This document shows positions 12,313-21,723 of a DNA stretch of 30,250 nucleotides, in pieces; positions within the stretch are counted from its first letter, which is position 1, and the number at the start of each line of letters is the position of its first letter. A program made the translations under genes and the position numbers. The notes beneath the pieces were generated by a model. The model searched no databases. It was not told the DNA's origin and worked only from the letters and a program-made list of their open reading frames with translations. Source of the DNA: DASPWV01 sp046727855 (GTDB taxonomy: Bacteria; Acidobacteriota; Vicinamibacteria; Vicinamibacterales; UBA2999); the NCBI GenBank assembly GCA_046727855.1, contig JBKPDL010000031.1, positions 1 through 30,250 of the forward strand, in the 5' to 3' direction.

Positions 12313-13578
12313 ATGACCGCGATTCCGCGCATTGCGATTGTCGGTGGAGGGTTTGGCGGGCTCGATGCCGCTCGCGCATTTCGCGGCGCGGATGTAGAGG
12401 TGGTTCTTGTCGATCGCCACAATCATCATGTGTTCCAGCCATTGCTGTATCAGGTCGCAACGGCCGGGCTCTCGCCTGGTGATATCGCGTCCCCAATTCG
12501 ATGGATTCTGCGAAACCAACCGAACGTGCGCGTACTCCTCGGCAACGTCCTTCGCGTCGAGCCCGCCGCACGCACGCTGCAGGTCGAAGCGGGTGAAACC
12601 CTGGCGTACGACTATCTGATTCTGGCACCGGGCGCGACGCACTCGTACTTTGGTCATAGCGAATGGGCAGCGGCAGCGCCGGGACTCAAGACACTCGACG
12701 ATGCGTTAGCGATTCGCCGACGGATGCTGCTGGCGTTCGAGGAAGCGGAGTGGGAACGCGACCCGACACGACAGCAGCACCTGCTCACGTTCGCGATCGT
12801 TGGTGGCGGACCCACGGGAGTTGAGCTCGCCGGAGCGATGGCCGAAATCGCGCGGCACACGCTGCGCCACGAATTCGACGCCATCGACCCGGAATCCTCG
12901 CGCATCATTTTGCTCGAAGGCGGCCCGACGATTCTGCCGGCGTTCCCGCCGTCGTTGCGCGACTTCGCGCGGCGCGCGCTCCGCAAGCTTGGTGTGGAGG
13001 TATGGGAGAACGCGGTGGTGACCGGCATCGATACCGACACGTTGACCGTTGGCACCGAGCCGCTCACCGCGCACACCATTTTGTGGGCGGCGGGCGTGGC
13101 CGGATCGCCTCTGGGACGAAGTTTAGGTGTGCCGCTCGATCGCGCGGGCCGTGTACCGGTGGAACCGGATTTGTCCGTGCCCGGACATCCGGAGATTTTC
13201 GTCATTGGCGATCTCGCCAGCTTCACGCATCAAACGGGAAAGCCACTGGCCGGCGTGGCGCAGGTCGCCAAGCAGGAAGGAAAGCACGCGGCGCGCAACG
13301 TGTTACGACGCATCAAGGGTGAGCCGACGGTGCAGTTTCGCTATCGCGATCCGGGCAACTTGGCGACGATCGGCCGTGCGGCCGCCGTTGCCGACTTTGG
13401 CTGGCTGCGCGTCTCGGGATATCTCGGCTGGCTGCTGTGGCTGTTCGTGCACATCATGTTTCTCATCGGGTTCCGCAACCGGCTGTCGGTAATGCTGCAG
13501 TGGGCCACGGCGTACGCGACCTATCAACGGAGCGTGCGTCTCATCACCGGCGCGCAGTCGAGCCGCATCGAAAGCTGA
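12313..13578 (+). CDS. ndh: Type II NADH dehydrogenase (NDH-2)
   Basis: This 421-residue flavoprotein has an FAD-binding GGGFGGLDAARAF at about 11-23, NHHVFQPLLYQVATAGLSP typical of NDH-2, and an NAD-binding IVGGGPTGVELAGAMAE near residue 160. It also has EIFVIGDLASF with LAGVAQVAKQEGKHAARNV. The C-terminus GYLGWLLWLFVHIMFLIGFRNRLSVMLQW is the amphipathic membrane anchor of the family. It oxidises NADH and reduces quinone at the inner face of the membrane without pumping protons. It diverges from the MopB oxidoreductase and is followed after 15 bases by the kinase gene, so read-through is likely. Confidence 0.93.
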   Translation: MTAIPRIAIVGGGFGGLDAARAFRGADVEVVLVDRHNHHVFQPLLYQVATAGLSPGDIASPIRWILRNQPNVRVLLGNVLRVEPAARTLQVEAGETLAYDYLILAPGATHSYFGHSEWAAAAPGLKTLDDALAIRRRMLLAFEEAEWERDPTRQQHLLTFAIVGGGPTGVELAGAMAEIARHTLRHEFDAIDPESSRIILLEGGPTILPAFPPSLRDFARRALRKLGVEVWENAVVTGIDTDTLTVGTEPLTAHTILWAAGVAGSPLGRSLGVPLDRAGRVPVEPDLSVPGHPEIFVIGDLASFTHQTGKPLAGVAQVAKQEGKHAARNVLRRIKGEPTVQFRYRDPGNLATIGRAAAVADFGWLRVSGYLGWLLWLFVHIMFLIGFRNRLSVMLQWATAYATYQRSVRLITGAQSSRIES

Positions 13579-13593
13579 TATTCTCTCGCGGGA

Positions 13594-16182
13594 ATGACGG
13601 CCCAACCTGGCCACTTGTACGGGCCGTACCGCGTCATTCGTCCGCTGGGTGGCGGTGGCATGGGTACGGTCTTGCTCGCCGAGGATCCTCGGCTCGGACG
13701 CTTCGTCGCGCTCAAAACGGTTGCGGGAGAGGCGGCGGCGAGCGCACTTGGACGCGATCATCTCCTGCGTGAAGCGCGCGCGGCGGCGCGCTTGAGTCAT
13801 CCCAACATCGCGGCCGTTCACGACGTGCTCGACATCGAGGGCGAGCTCGTGATCGTGTTCGAGTATGTCGAAGGCGAAACGTTGGCCGCCCGCCTTCGGC
13901 GAGGACGCCTGGCGGTCGCCGATGCGTTACGCATCGCGCAGCAGCTTGCCGACGGCCTTGCTGCCGCCCATGGGCAGGGGGTGATCCATCGCGATCTCAA
14001 GCCCGCCAACGTGATGCTCACGCGCGACGGCGGCGCCAAGATCCTCGATTTCGGTATCGCTCACAGCCTTTCTCGCGAAAGCGAGGAGACGAGCCCGACG
14101 CTTCTCCCGAGCGCCGGCCTGTATGCCGGCACGCCGGCGTATGCCGCGCCGGAGCAGTGGCTTGGAGAACCGCTCGGTCCGTACACCGACGTCTTCGCGC
14201 TGGGTCTGGTGCTCTTCGAGATGCTTGGCGGACGCCGGCCGTTCGAAGCCGAAAGCCGGTTGGCGCTGATGCAGCAGGTGATCGAAGCGCCGCGCCCGCG
14301 GATTCGCGAGATCAACGCGCACGTGCCGCCGAGTGTGGACGCGCTGATCCACAGCGCCCTGGCGCCGAATCCGGCGCATCGGCCGGCAACCGCCCGCGAC
14401 GTCGCTAACGTCCTGCACGCCATCGAGCACGATGTCGGGACGGTGAACTACAAATCCGCTGGTCGGAGAGCGGCCAACGTTGGTCCGTGGTCGATCATCG
14501 CGATCGTCGTCCTGCTAGTCGTCATTGCGGCCCTGGTCGCGAGGCTTGGCCGGCCACGGTCGCCAACGCCAAAAAACCCTGTACCAGTGGTTGCAGTGTT
14601 ACCGCTGACCAACATGACTGGTGCCGCCGCCAACGAGTACTTGACCGCCGGGATCGCCGACAGTTTGACGACGAGTCTGGCATCGCTCGACGGCATCACT
14701 GTGCTCTCGCGTGCGGCGGTGATGGGTGTCTGGGGACGTGAGAAGAAGCCATCGGAACTCGCAAAGGAGTTGGGCGCCAGCTATCTGGTGGAAGGCGGCG
14801 TGCAGCAGGCGGCCGCGCGCGTGCGTTTGAGTATCAATCTCGTGCGACCGGACAACTCGGTAGCCTGGGCGGAAAGCGCGGAGGGCGCGCTCGAGAGCGT
14901 GTTCGAACTGCAATCACGACTGGCCGCGTCGCTCGGACGCGTGCTGTCCGTGCAAGTGTCGGCCGCGGAGCGCGCCAAGCTCGCCGAACAGCCGACCGCG
15001 AATCCGGACGCGTTGGCCGCGTACTGGCGCGGCCGGGCGCTGCTCGATCGCCGGGACGTGAAAGGAAACACCGACGCCGCGCTTACTGCCTTCGACGAAG
15101 CCGTGCGGCTGGATCCGAACTTCGCCATTGCCCACGCCGCGCGCGGGGAAGCGCTGTGGTTCCGCTATGTCGACACCCGCGAGCCCGTCGCGGCGCAAGA
15201 AGCGATTGCCGCCGGCTACACAGCGCTCCGGCTCGATCCGAACCGTGCCAATGTCCGCTATTCGCTGGCGGTGTCACTCGCCGGCAGCGGGCGGCTCGAT
15301 GAAGCCATTGACGAACTGCAGCGCGCGCTGGCGCTGCAGCCCAATTACGACGACGCGCGGCGCGAGTTGGGGAATGCGCTGGCAGCAAAAGGCCGGCTTG
15401 ACGAGGCGGTGGCGGAGTATCGCAAAGCGATCGAGCTGCGGCCAAACTTCTGGGGCCACTACAGCTTTCTCGGTGTGAATCTCTATCGCGCGGCGCGATA
15501 CGACGAAGCCATCGAGGCATTCAAGAAGGTGATTGAGCTGCAGCCCGACAACTACTTCGGTTACCAGCAGCTCGGCACTGTCTATCAGGCCAAAGGCGAC
15601 GATCAGCAGGCGATGGTGCAGTACGAGCGCGCCAACTCCATTCGCCCCTCAGCCGGGGCGTACGCCAATCTGGGTGCGATTTATCACCGGCGCGGGCAGT
15701 TTACGGCGGCCATCGCCGCTTACCAGGAGTCGATTAAGCTGCGCCCGAACGCCGCCGGAACGTTTCGCAATCTCGGGGACGCATACATTCGCATCGGCCG
15801 CATGTCCGATGCTCGCGCCGCATACCGCGAGGCCATTCGGCTGACCGAAGCGGAACTGAAGGTGAACCCGCGCAGTGCCGTGAACCTGGCGTCTCTGGCC
15901 GTCTACTACGCCAAGGCAGGTGACTTGACGACCGCGCGCCGCACCCTGCAGCAGGCGCAGCAGGTCGCGCCGGCCAACGTGCAGGTGCTCGTTCGCGCGG
16001 CGCAAGTGGACGCTATTGCCGGCGATCACAATGCGGCGCTCGATGCGCTCGAGCGCGCCGTCGCCGCCGGATACAGCCGTAAGAGCATTGCCGATGAAGA
16101 GGAATTTGCTGCGTTGAAGAGCGATCCGAGATTTCAGGCGCTCCTGGCTACAAGCCCGGCGCAAGGAGGATCCCCCCGATGA
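13594..16182 (+). CDS. Membrane Ser/Thr protein kinase with periplasmic TolB/FlgO-like and TPR regions
   Basis: Residues about 11-275 form a complete Hanks-type kinase: glycine loop GGGGMG (19-24), Lys41, Glu60, HRDLKPAN with catalytic Asp134, DFG 152-154 and APE 185-187. One membrane helix follows near 298-318 (WSIIAIVVLLVVIAALVA). Next is a domain like those in FlgO/TolB-N-type proteins (VVAVLPLTNMTGAAANEYLTAG; ELGASYLVEGGVQ), then about nine TPR units up to residue 830 (LDEAVAEYRKAIELRPNFW, YDEAIEAFKKVIELQPDNY). The architecture suggests a cytoplasmic kinase controlled by an outside protein-binding region. The total is 862 residues. The stop overlaps the next gene's ATG (ATGA), so that small lipoprotein may be its partner. 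Confidence 0.94.
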   Translation: MTAQPGHLYGPYRVIRPLGGGGMGTVLLAEDPRLGRFVALKTVAGEAAASALGRDHLLREARAAARLSHPNIAAVHDVLDIEGELVIVFEYVEGETLAARLRRGRLAVADALRIAQQLADGLAAAHGQGVIHRDLKPANVMLTRDGGAKILDFGIAHSLSRESEETSPTLLPSAGLYAGTPAYAAPEQWLGEPLGPYTDVFALGLVLFEMLGGRRPFEAESRLALMQQVIEAPRPRIREINAHVPPSVDALIHSALAPNPAHRPATARDVANVLHAIEHDVGTVNYKSAGRRAANVGPWSIIAIVVLLVVIAALVARLGRPRSPTPKNPVPVVAVLPLTNMTGAAANEYLTAGIADSLTTSLASLDGITVLSRAAVMGVWGREKKPSELAKELGASYLVEGGVQQAAARVRLSINLVRPDNSVAWAESAEGALESVFELQSRLAASLGRVLSVQVSAAERAKLAEQPTANPDALAAYWRGRALLDRRDVKGNTDAALTAFDEAVRLDPNFAIAHAARGEALWFRYVDTREPVAAQEAIAAGYTALRLDPNRANVRYSLAVSLAGSGRLDEAIDELQRALALQPNYDDARRELGNALAAKGRLDEAVAEYRKAIELRPNFWGHYSFLGVNLYRAARYDEAIEAFKKVIELQPDNYFGYQQLGTVYQAKGDDQQAMVQYERANSIRPSAGAYANLGAIYHRRGQFTAAIAAYQESIKLRPNAAGTFRNLGDAYIRIGRMSDARAAYREAIRLTEAELKVNPRSAVNLASLAVYYAKAGDLTTARRTLQQAQQVAPANVQVLVRAAQVDAIAGDHNAALDALERAVAAGYSRKSIADEEEFAALKSDPRFQALLATSPAQGGSPR

Positions 16183-16604
16183 AGCTTCGAATGGTCGTAT
16201 CTGCCGTCCTGGTCGCCCTGTTGATCTCGTGTACGCAGCCGACGACGGCGCCGCCGGGTGGTGGCCGCGGCACCAACAAGGGGACTATCGTGCTTTATCG
16301 CGACAAGTCGAATGTGTGCCGGACGGTGACCACGCCCTTCTTCAAAGCGAAGAAGAACGAGTCGTCAGGCAATCCTGGCAAGGCTGATTGGAAGGTCGAC
16401 GACGAGTTCACCTGCATTACGAGTGGGCTGGTTGTGAGGATTCGCTTCGACAAGGGCGATCCGAGCCCGTGCGAGGCCGATCCCGAGGGAGACAACAACT
16501 TGACGTGCAGATTTAGGCGCGATGTCGACGCGCCGAGGGACTATTCGTACAGCGTATACTTCGACGCCAGCAAAGAAGATCCCGAATTGCAGATTGAAAT
16601 GTGA
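16179..16604 (+). CDS. Small putative lipoprotein coupled to the kinase gene
   Basis: The ATG overlaps the kinase stop by four bases (ATGA). A signal peptide with a lipobox-like LLISC places the lipidated Cys at residue 18. The mature part of about 120 residues has GTIVLYRDKSNVCRTVTTPFF, DDEFTCITSGLVVRIRF and NNLTCRFRRDVDAP, with further cysteines that could form disulfides. I do not recognise the family. The tight coupling suggests it works with the kinase's periplasmic part. Its stop codon directly abuts the stop of the converging D-aminoacylase gene, with no spacer. Confidence 0.82.
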   Translation: MKLRMVVSAVLVALLISCTQPTTAPPGGGRGTNKGTIVLYRDKSNVCRTVTTPFFKAKKNESSGNPGKADWKVDDEFTCITSGLVVRIRFDKGDPSPCEADPEGDNNLTCRFRRDVDAPRDYSYSVYFDASKEDPELQIEM

Positions 16605-18170
16605 TTACCGCCGTTCGGGGGTAAGCACGCGGCCTGCCAGCGCCTGCGTGAACTTGCCGTTGTCCCGCGCCAGTTCGCCGTTGACGAAGATATACGTCAT
16701 GCCTTCGGCGAGCTGGTGCGGCTCGACATAGGTCGCCGCGTCGTTCACCTTCGCCGGATCGAAGATCAACACATCAGCAAATGCTCCGGGCCGGATTTGC
16801 CCGCGATCTTTCAAGGCGAACACCTGCGCCGGCATGCTCGTCATCGAACGGATCGCAAATGGCAGATCGATGACGTTCCGATCCCTCACGTAGAGCCGCA
16901 GCTTGCGAGGAAACGCGCCGTAGGCACGCGGGTGCGGCTTGCCCTGGGTCATTGGCACCAGGTCCCCGTCGGTGCACGTCATCGTCCAGGGCTGGCGCAT
17001 GATTAACTCGATGTCGCGCTCCGACATGTTGAACGACACGAGGCTGGCCTCGGCGCGCTCGAGCAGATCGAGCGAGTAGTCTTCGGGTGCGCGTCCTGCC
17101 TTGCGCGCGAGCTCGGCGATGTTGCGGCCTTCGATGGAAGTGTCGGGACTGTAGCGGCTGATCACGAGCGTCTCGGCGCCACCGCGCCGCTCGATGTTGG
17201 CCTTCACCTCGGCCACCACCTTCGGCCGCTCGGCCCCGCGGATGCGGCGCAGCAGCGCGTCGCGGCCGCCTACCTGCGCCCAGCGCGGAACGAGCGCCCC
17301 GCTGATGCCGGTGCCGCTGGCGTTGTAAGGATACTGATCCGCATACACCTGCACGCCGCGCGCGCGTGCCGCCTCGATCCGCTCGATCAGCGCGAGCGAC
17401 AACCCATGGCTGGCCGGTCCCAGCGCTTTCATGTGCGTGACCACTCCGATCAGGCCCGCCTGCTCGGCGATGGTGATCACTTCCTGCACGGCGGCCACGA
17501 CACCAACGTTGTAGTCGCCTTCGTCGCGGATGTGGCTCGCGTACACGCCGCCAAACTGCGCCGCCATGCGCGCCATCGCGATCACTTCGTCGGTTTTTGA
17601 ATAGCTGCCGGGGGCGTAATACAAGCCGCTCGATAGGCCAATCGCGCCGGCGCGCATGCCCTGGCGCACCATGTCCACCATCTTTGCGATCTGTTCCGAA
17701 TCCGGATCGTGATCGCTCATGCCCATCACGTTCTGGCGAATCGATCCATGTGGCACGAACAAGCCCACATTGGGACCGATGCCTTGCCGGCGATAGCGGT
17801 TGCGCTGCGCTTCGAGATCGGTCGGACCCCCGCCGTCGGGATTGACGAGCACGGTGGTGATGCCTTGCGCGAGCAGTGGTAGACCGTGCTTCAAGCCGTC
17901 GGTAGCGAGACCGGGACCGGCGTGCGAATGCACATCGATGAATCCAGGCGTGACGGTGAGACCCGCGGCATCGATCACTCGCGCCGCCGCCGCGCCGGGT
18001 AAACGGCCAACAGCGCGAATGCGATCGCCGGTGATGCCGATGTCCGCGAGAATCCAGGGATTGCCGTTGCCGTCGAACACATGGCCGTTCCGGATCAGAA
18101 CGTCGAAACGATCTTCCTGAAATCCGGAGAACACCAGGAGCGCAAAGGCGGCAATCGCGGCGCGGCGCAC
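16605..18170 (-). CDS. D-aminoacylase / N-acyl-D-amino-acid deacylase family amidohydrolase
   Basis: This 521-residue amidohydrolase-superfamily enzyme has an N-terminal hydrophobic segment (AAIAAFALLVFSGF) that may be a signal peptide. Motifs include FDVLIRNGHVFDGNGNPW, VTPGFIDVHSHAGPG with the metal-binding HxH, ISSGLYYAPG-like GLSSGLYYAPGSY, YASHIRDEG, VVTHMKALG, and the C-terminal GQIRPGAFADVLIFDPAKV. Members hydrolyse N-acyl-D-amino acids or related D-peptide derivatives; export would suit turnover of D-amino-acid compounds outside the cytoplasm. It follows GNAT/IspG on the same strand after a 76-base gap. Confidence 0.9.
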   Translation of the reverse strand: MRRAAIAAFALLVFSGFQEDRFDVLIRNGHVFDGNGNPWILADIGITGDRIRAVGRLPGAAAARVIDAAGLTVTPGFIDVHSHAGPGLATDGLKHGLPLLAQGITTVLVNPDGGGPTDLEAQRNRYRRQGIGPNVGLFVPHGSIRQNVMGMSDHDPDSEQIAKMVDMVRQGMRAGAIGLSSGLYYAPGSYSKTDEVIAMARMAAQFGGVYASHIRDEGDYNVGVVAAVQEVITIAEQAGLIGVVTHMKALGPASHGLSLALIERIEAARARGVQVYADQYPYNASGTGISGALVPRWAQVGGRDALLRRIRGAERPKVVAEVKANIERRGGAETLVISRYSPDTSIEGRNIAELARKAGRAPEDYSLDLLERAEASLVSFNMSERDIELIMRQPWTMTCTDGDLVPMTQGKPHPRAYGAFPRKLRLYVRDRNVIDLPFAIRSMTSMPAQVFALKDRGQIRPGAFADVLIFDPAKVNDAATYVEPHQLAEGMTYIFVNGELARDNGKFTQALAGRVLTPERR

Positions 18171-18246
18171 GCGCGCATTCTATCCTGTTAGCGGTTTTCG
18201 GTAACGACCGTCGCCCGCCGCGGGGCGAAGTGCCGCGCGCCATGGA

Positions 18247-18704
18247 TCAAGCGAGCGGTTTCAGGTAGCGACGCATCTCGACGACGTATCCGAAGCGCTC
18301 GTAGAGACGCTGTGCGCGGCGGTTACTTTCAAAGACACTCAACGTGATGCGGGTGTGGCCGCGTTGGCGCGCCCAGGCTTCGGCATACGCCATGAGCGCG
18401 GCGCCAACGCCACTGCCTTCCACTTCCAGCGCAACAGCGATCACGGAGATGTGCGCGTGGCGTTCCCGCGTAAAGTAGTCCTCGAGCGTCCACATCAACA
18501 GGCAGCCGGCAGGTTTATCGTTGAGCTCGGCGACAAACAGTTCCTGATCGGGACCGGGGGCATCGAGCTGCTCGACGAGCGCGCGGCGATCGCCGTCGGC
18601 AATCTCCTCCGCGCTGCGCCAGGCGGGACGATCGAAGTCGGCCAGACGCTCAGCCAGCGAGAGAACAAACGCGCGATCGTCGGCCGTGGCCACGCGAACG
18701 CGAA

Positions 18705-18708
<4 letters not shown>
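18247..18708 (-). CDS. GNAT family N-acetyltransferase
   Basis: At 153 residues it is the usual GNAT size. The acetyl-CoA binding segment reads ISVIAVALEVEGSGVGAALMAYAEAWARQRG, and the C-terminal part is ITLSVFESNRRAQRLYERFGYV, both hallmarks of the fold. The N-terminal MIRVRVATADDRAFVLSL is also typical. The start ATG overlaps the ispG stop by four bases (18705-18708), so the two are translated together. The acceptor substrate is unknown. Confidence 0.92.
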
Positions 18709-19955
<1,247 letters not shown>

Positions 19956-19962
19956 GATGACA

Positions 19963-19982
19963 GGCGCGTCTATAGCCGCGCC
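19963..19982. promoter_or_regulatory. Hairpin between the small unknown gene and ispG
   Basis: GGCGCG and CGCGCC form a perfect 6-bp stem around an 8-base loop TCTATAGC, in the 28-base gap before the ispG start. It may be a processing or attenuation signal; no T-tract follows on the minus strand. Confidence 0.35.
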
Positions 19983-19983
19983 A

Positions 19984-20202
19984 TTACTCTTCCCTCCAAC
20001 CGGTATCGAGCAATGAACGCTTCACGTCCTCCGCGCGAAACATCGCGAGGTCGAGTGTGTCGTAGTTCTCCACGCGGTCCATCGTGTTGTTCAGAAAAAA
20101 CGCAATCGTATGCGGCGGACCGCCGGGCAGCATCACCGCCCGCGAGTGCTCGCGGCGATCATTGAACAGCCGCCAGAGCACGGTGGACTCTGCACCGCCC
20201 AT
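19984..20202 (-). CDS. Small protein of unknown function
   Basis: ATG 20202 gives 72 residues and lies eight bases after the stop of the Gfo/Idh gene. It is soluble and acidic at the C-terminus, with WRLFNDRREHSRAVMLPGGPP, HTIAFFLNNTMDRVENYDTLD and FRAEDVKRSLLDTGWREE. An upstream ATG at 20259 would run inside the preceding gene and is less likely. The reading frame looks real, being conserved-like in composition and well spaced in the series, but I recognise no family and propose no function. Confidence 0.62.
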   Translation of the reverse strand: MGGAESTVLWRLFNDRREHSRAVMLPGGPPHTIAFFLNNTMDRVENYDTLDLAMFRAEDVKRSLLDTGWREE

Positions 20203-20209
20203 GGCACGA

Positions 20210-21184
20210 TCATATCGAAACCGGCCGTGCAGTTCGGGCGGAGGCGTAAAGTGCCGCAAGCGTCGCGGCGTTGCCGCGGCTGTCGCGCAGGCTCACCGCC
20301 GGCGGCCGGCCATCGAGGGCAGCGGCGACGAAGTCGTCGATTTCGCGCACGAAGAGTTCCGGAGACGGCTCCACGGGCACGGTCTGCAATCGACCGTCGC
20401 GCACGATTTCGATCTCGGTTCGCGAAGCCGGCCTGAAAATGTTGGCAACACGCATCACTCCGCTTGCTCCGCCGATTTCGAGCGTCGTTCGGTAGCGGCT
20501 GCGGAAACTGCTGTGGACGGCCGCAGTACACCCGTCAGGAAAGCGTAGTAACCCGGTGAACCGTTGGTCAGTGCCCGACGCCCCGAGAGACGCCCAGCCA
20601 AACACCTCCGACGGCTCCTGGCTGGCGATCAATCGCACGGCGTTGACACAGTAGCAGCCGATGTCCCACAAGCTGCCGCCGCCGAGACGCGGATCGAGGC
20701 GCACGTCGTTCGATCGCGCTTGTTCGTAGGTGAACACGCACGACATCATCGTCACCGGTCCGATCGCATCAGCGCGAACGAGCTGCACGACACGCGCCGT
20801 CAACGGCTCGTGCCGGAACATGAACGCCTCGGCCACCACACGCTCGCGCGCGGCGGCAACCGCCGCAATCCGATCGACATCGTCTGGCGAGAGCGCCAGC
20901 GGTTTCTCACAGAGCACGTGCTTGCCGGCGTCGAGCGCGCGCAGTGTCCACTCGACGTGGAGCGAGTTGGGCAGCGGAAGGTAGATGGCGTCGACAGTGG
21001 CATCGCGCAGCAGTGCGTCATACGACGTGTGCGCGGTCGGAATTTGCCACTCGGCAGCGTATGCGCGCGCGCGTTCCGCCACGCGGCTGGCGACAGCGAC
21101 CACCTGTGATCGACGCGCTTCGCGCATCGCCGGGATGACGCGCCGGTTGATGTGGGCTGTGCCGAGCAGCCCCCAGCGGATCAT
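20210..21184 (-). CDS. Gfo/Idh/MocA family NAD(P)-dependent oxidoreductase
   Basis: This 324-residue protein has the N-terminal Rossmann segment IRWGLLGTAHINRRVIPAM, then AIYLPLPNSLHVEWTLRALDAGKHVLCEKPLAL with the catalytic-type EKP lysine. GGGSLWDIGCYCVNAVRLI, containing a conserved Asp and a Cys/Tyr region, comes from the C-terminal domain. Members oxidise or reduce sugars, inositols and related polyols with NAD(P). Its ATG overlaps the stop of the DUF1572 gene as ATGA, so they are translationally coupled. The substrate cannot be inferred. Confidence 0.93.
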   Translation of the reverse strand: MIRWGLLGTAHINRRVIPAMREARRSQVVAVASRVAERARAYAAEWQIPTAHTSYDALLRDATVDAIYLPLPNSLHVEWTLRALDAGKHVLCEKPLALSPDDVDRIAAVAAARERVVAEAFMFRHEPLTARVVQLVRADAIGPVTMMSCVFTYEQARSNDVRLDPRLGGGSLWDIGCYCVNAVRLIASQEPSEVFGWASLGASGTDQRFTGLLRFPDGCTAAVHSSFRSRYRTTLEIGGASGVMRVANIFRPASRTEIEIVRDGRLQTVPVEPSPELFVREIDDFVAAALDGRPPAVSLRDSRGNAATLAALYASARTARPVSI

Positions 21185-21723
21185 CCCTGCTGCGCTTTGC
21201 GCTTCGCGAGCATCCGCTGATTGAATTCTTCAGACTGGCCGCGAGGAATCGAGAGCGTTTTCCAGTCCGCGCCTTTCCAGTGTTTCGCCAGCAAGAGGAT
21301 CTGATACGCGTGTCCTGCGTAGTGCGCAACCTGACGGCTGATGGCTTTGTAGATCGAGTGCGGCTCGCTGCGAATGTAAACCGTCTCCTGCAGGTTGGCG
21401 TCGCGCACCGAGGCCAGCGCGTCGAACACCCGGCACCAGCCGTCTTCCCACTCCGCGATGAGCTCGTCGCGCGACATCGGCGGTTGCTCGAATTCGCGAT
21501 CGCGGTTGCGGTCCGGCTTCTCTCCATCGCTCGTGCGGAAGTCGGTCCATCGCGAGCGCATGTTGCCGGCCATATGACGCATCAGCACGGCAATCGAGTT
21601 AGCTTCAGGATCAAGCTTCGCCCAGAGTTGGGCGTCGTCTACTTGTGCGATCGATTTGTCCGCGAGCTTCTTGATTTTCCGCAGTTCGTCGATCGCCACT
21701 TCGACGATCGGAGATTCGCTCAT
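21181..21723 (-). CDS. DUF1572 / DinB-like protein
   Basis: This 180-residue helical protein begins at ATG 21723 with MSESPIVEVAIDELRKIKKLADKS. It contains NSIAVLMRHMAGNMRSRWTDFRTSDGEKPDRNRDREF and ISRQVAHYAGHAYQILLLAKHW. The His residues in RHMAGNM and HYAGHAYQ match the metal-binding positions of the DinB/DUF1572 four-helix fold. These proteins resemble thiol-dependent transferases, but most have no known substrate. The start overlaps the NCS2 permease stop (ATGA), and the end overlaps the Gfo/Idh start the same way, giving a three-gene coupled unit. A longer frame from 21843 lies antisense-free but inside the permease gene and was not used. Confidence 0.88.
   Translation of the reverse strand: MSESPIVEVAIDELRKIKKLADKSIAQVDDAQLWAKLDPEANSIAVLMRHMAGNMRSRWTDFRTSDGEKPDRNRDREFEQPPMSRDELIAEWEDGWCRVFDALASVRDANLQETVYIRSEPHSIYKAISRQVAHYAGHAYQILLLAKHWKGADWKTLSIPRGQSEEFNQRMLAKRKAQQG

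Noticed and set aside
16774..18243. A 489-codon minus-strand frame overlapping the D-aminoacylase in another phase
   Set aside because: The peptide is Arg-rich without domain signals; the D-aminoacylase frame carries the HSH and other family motifs.
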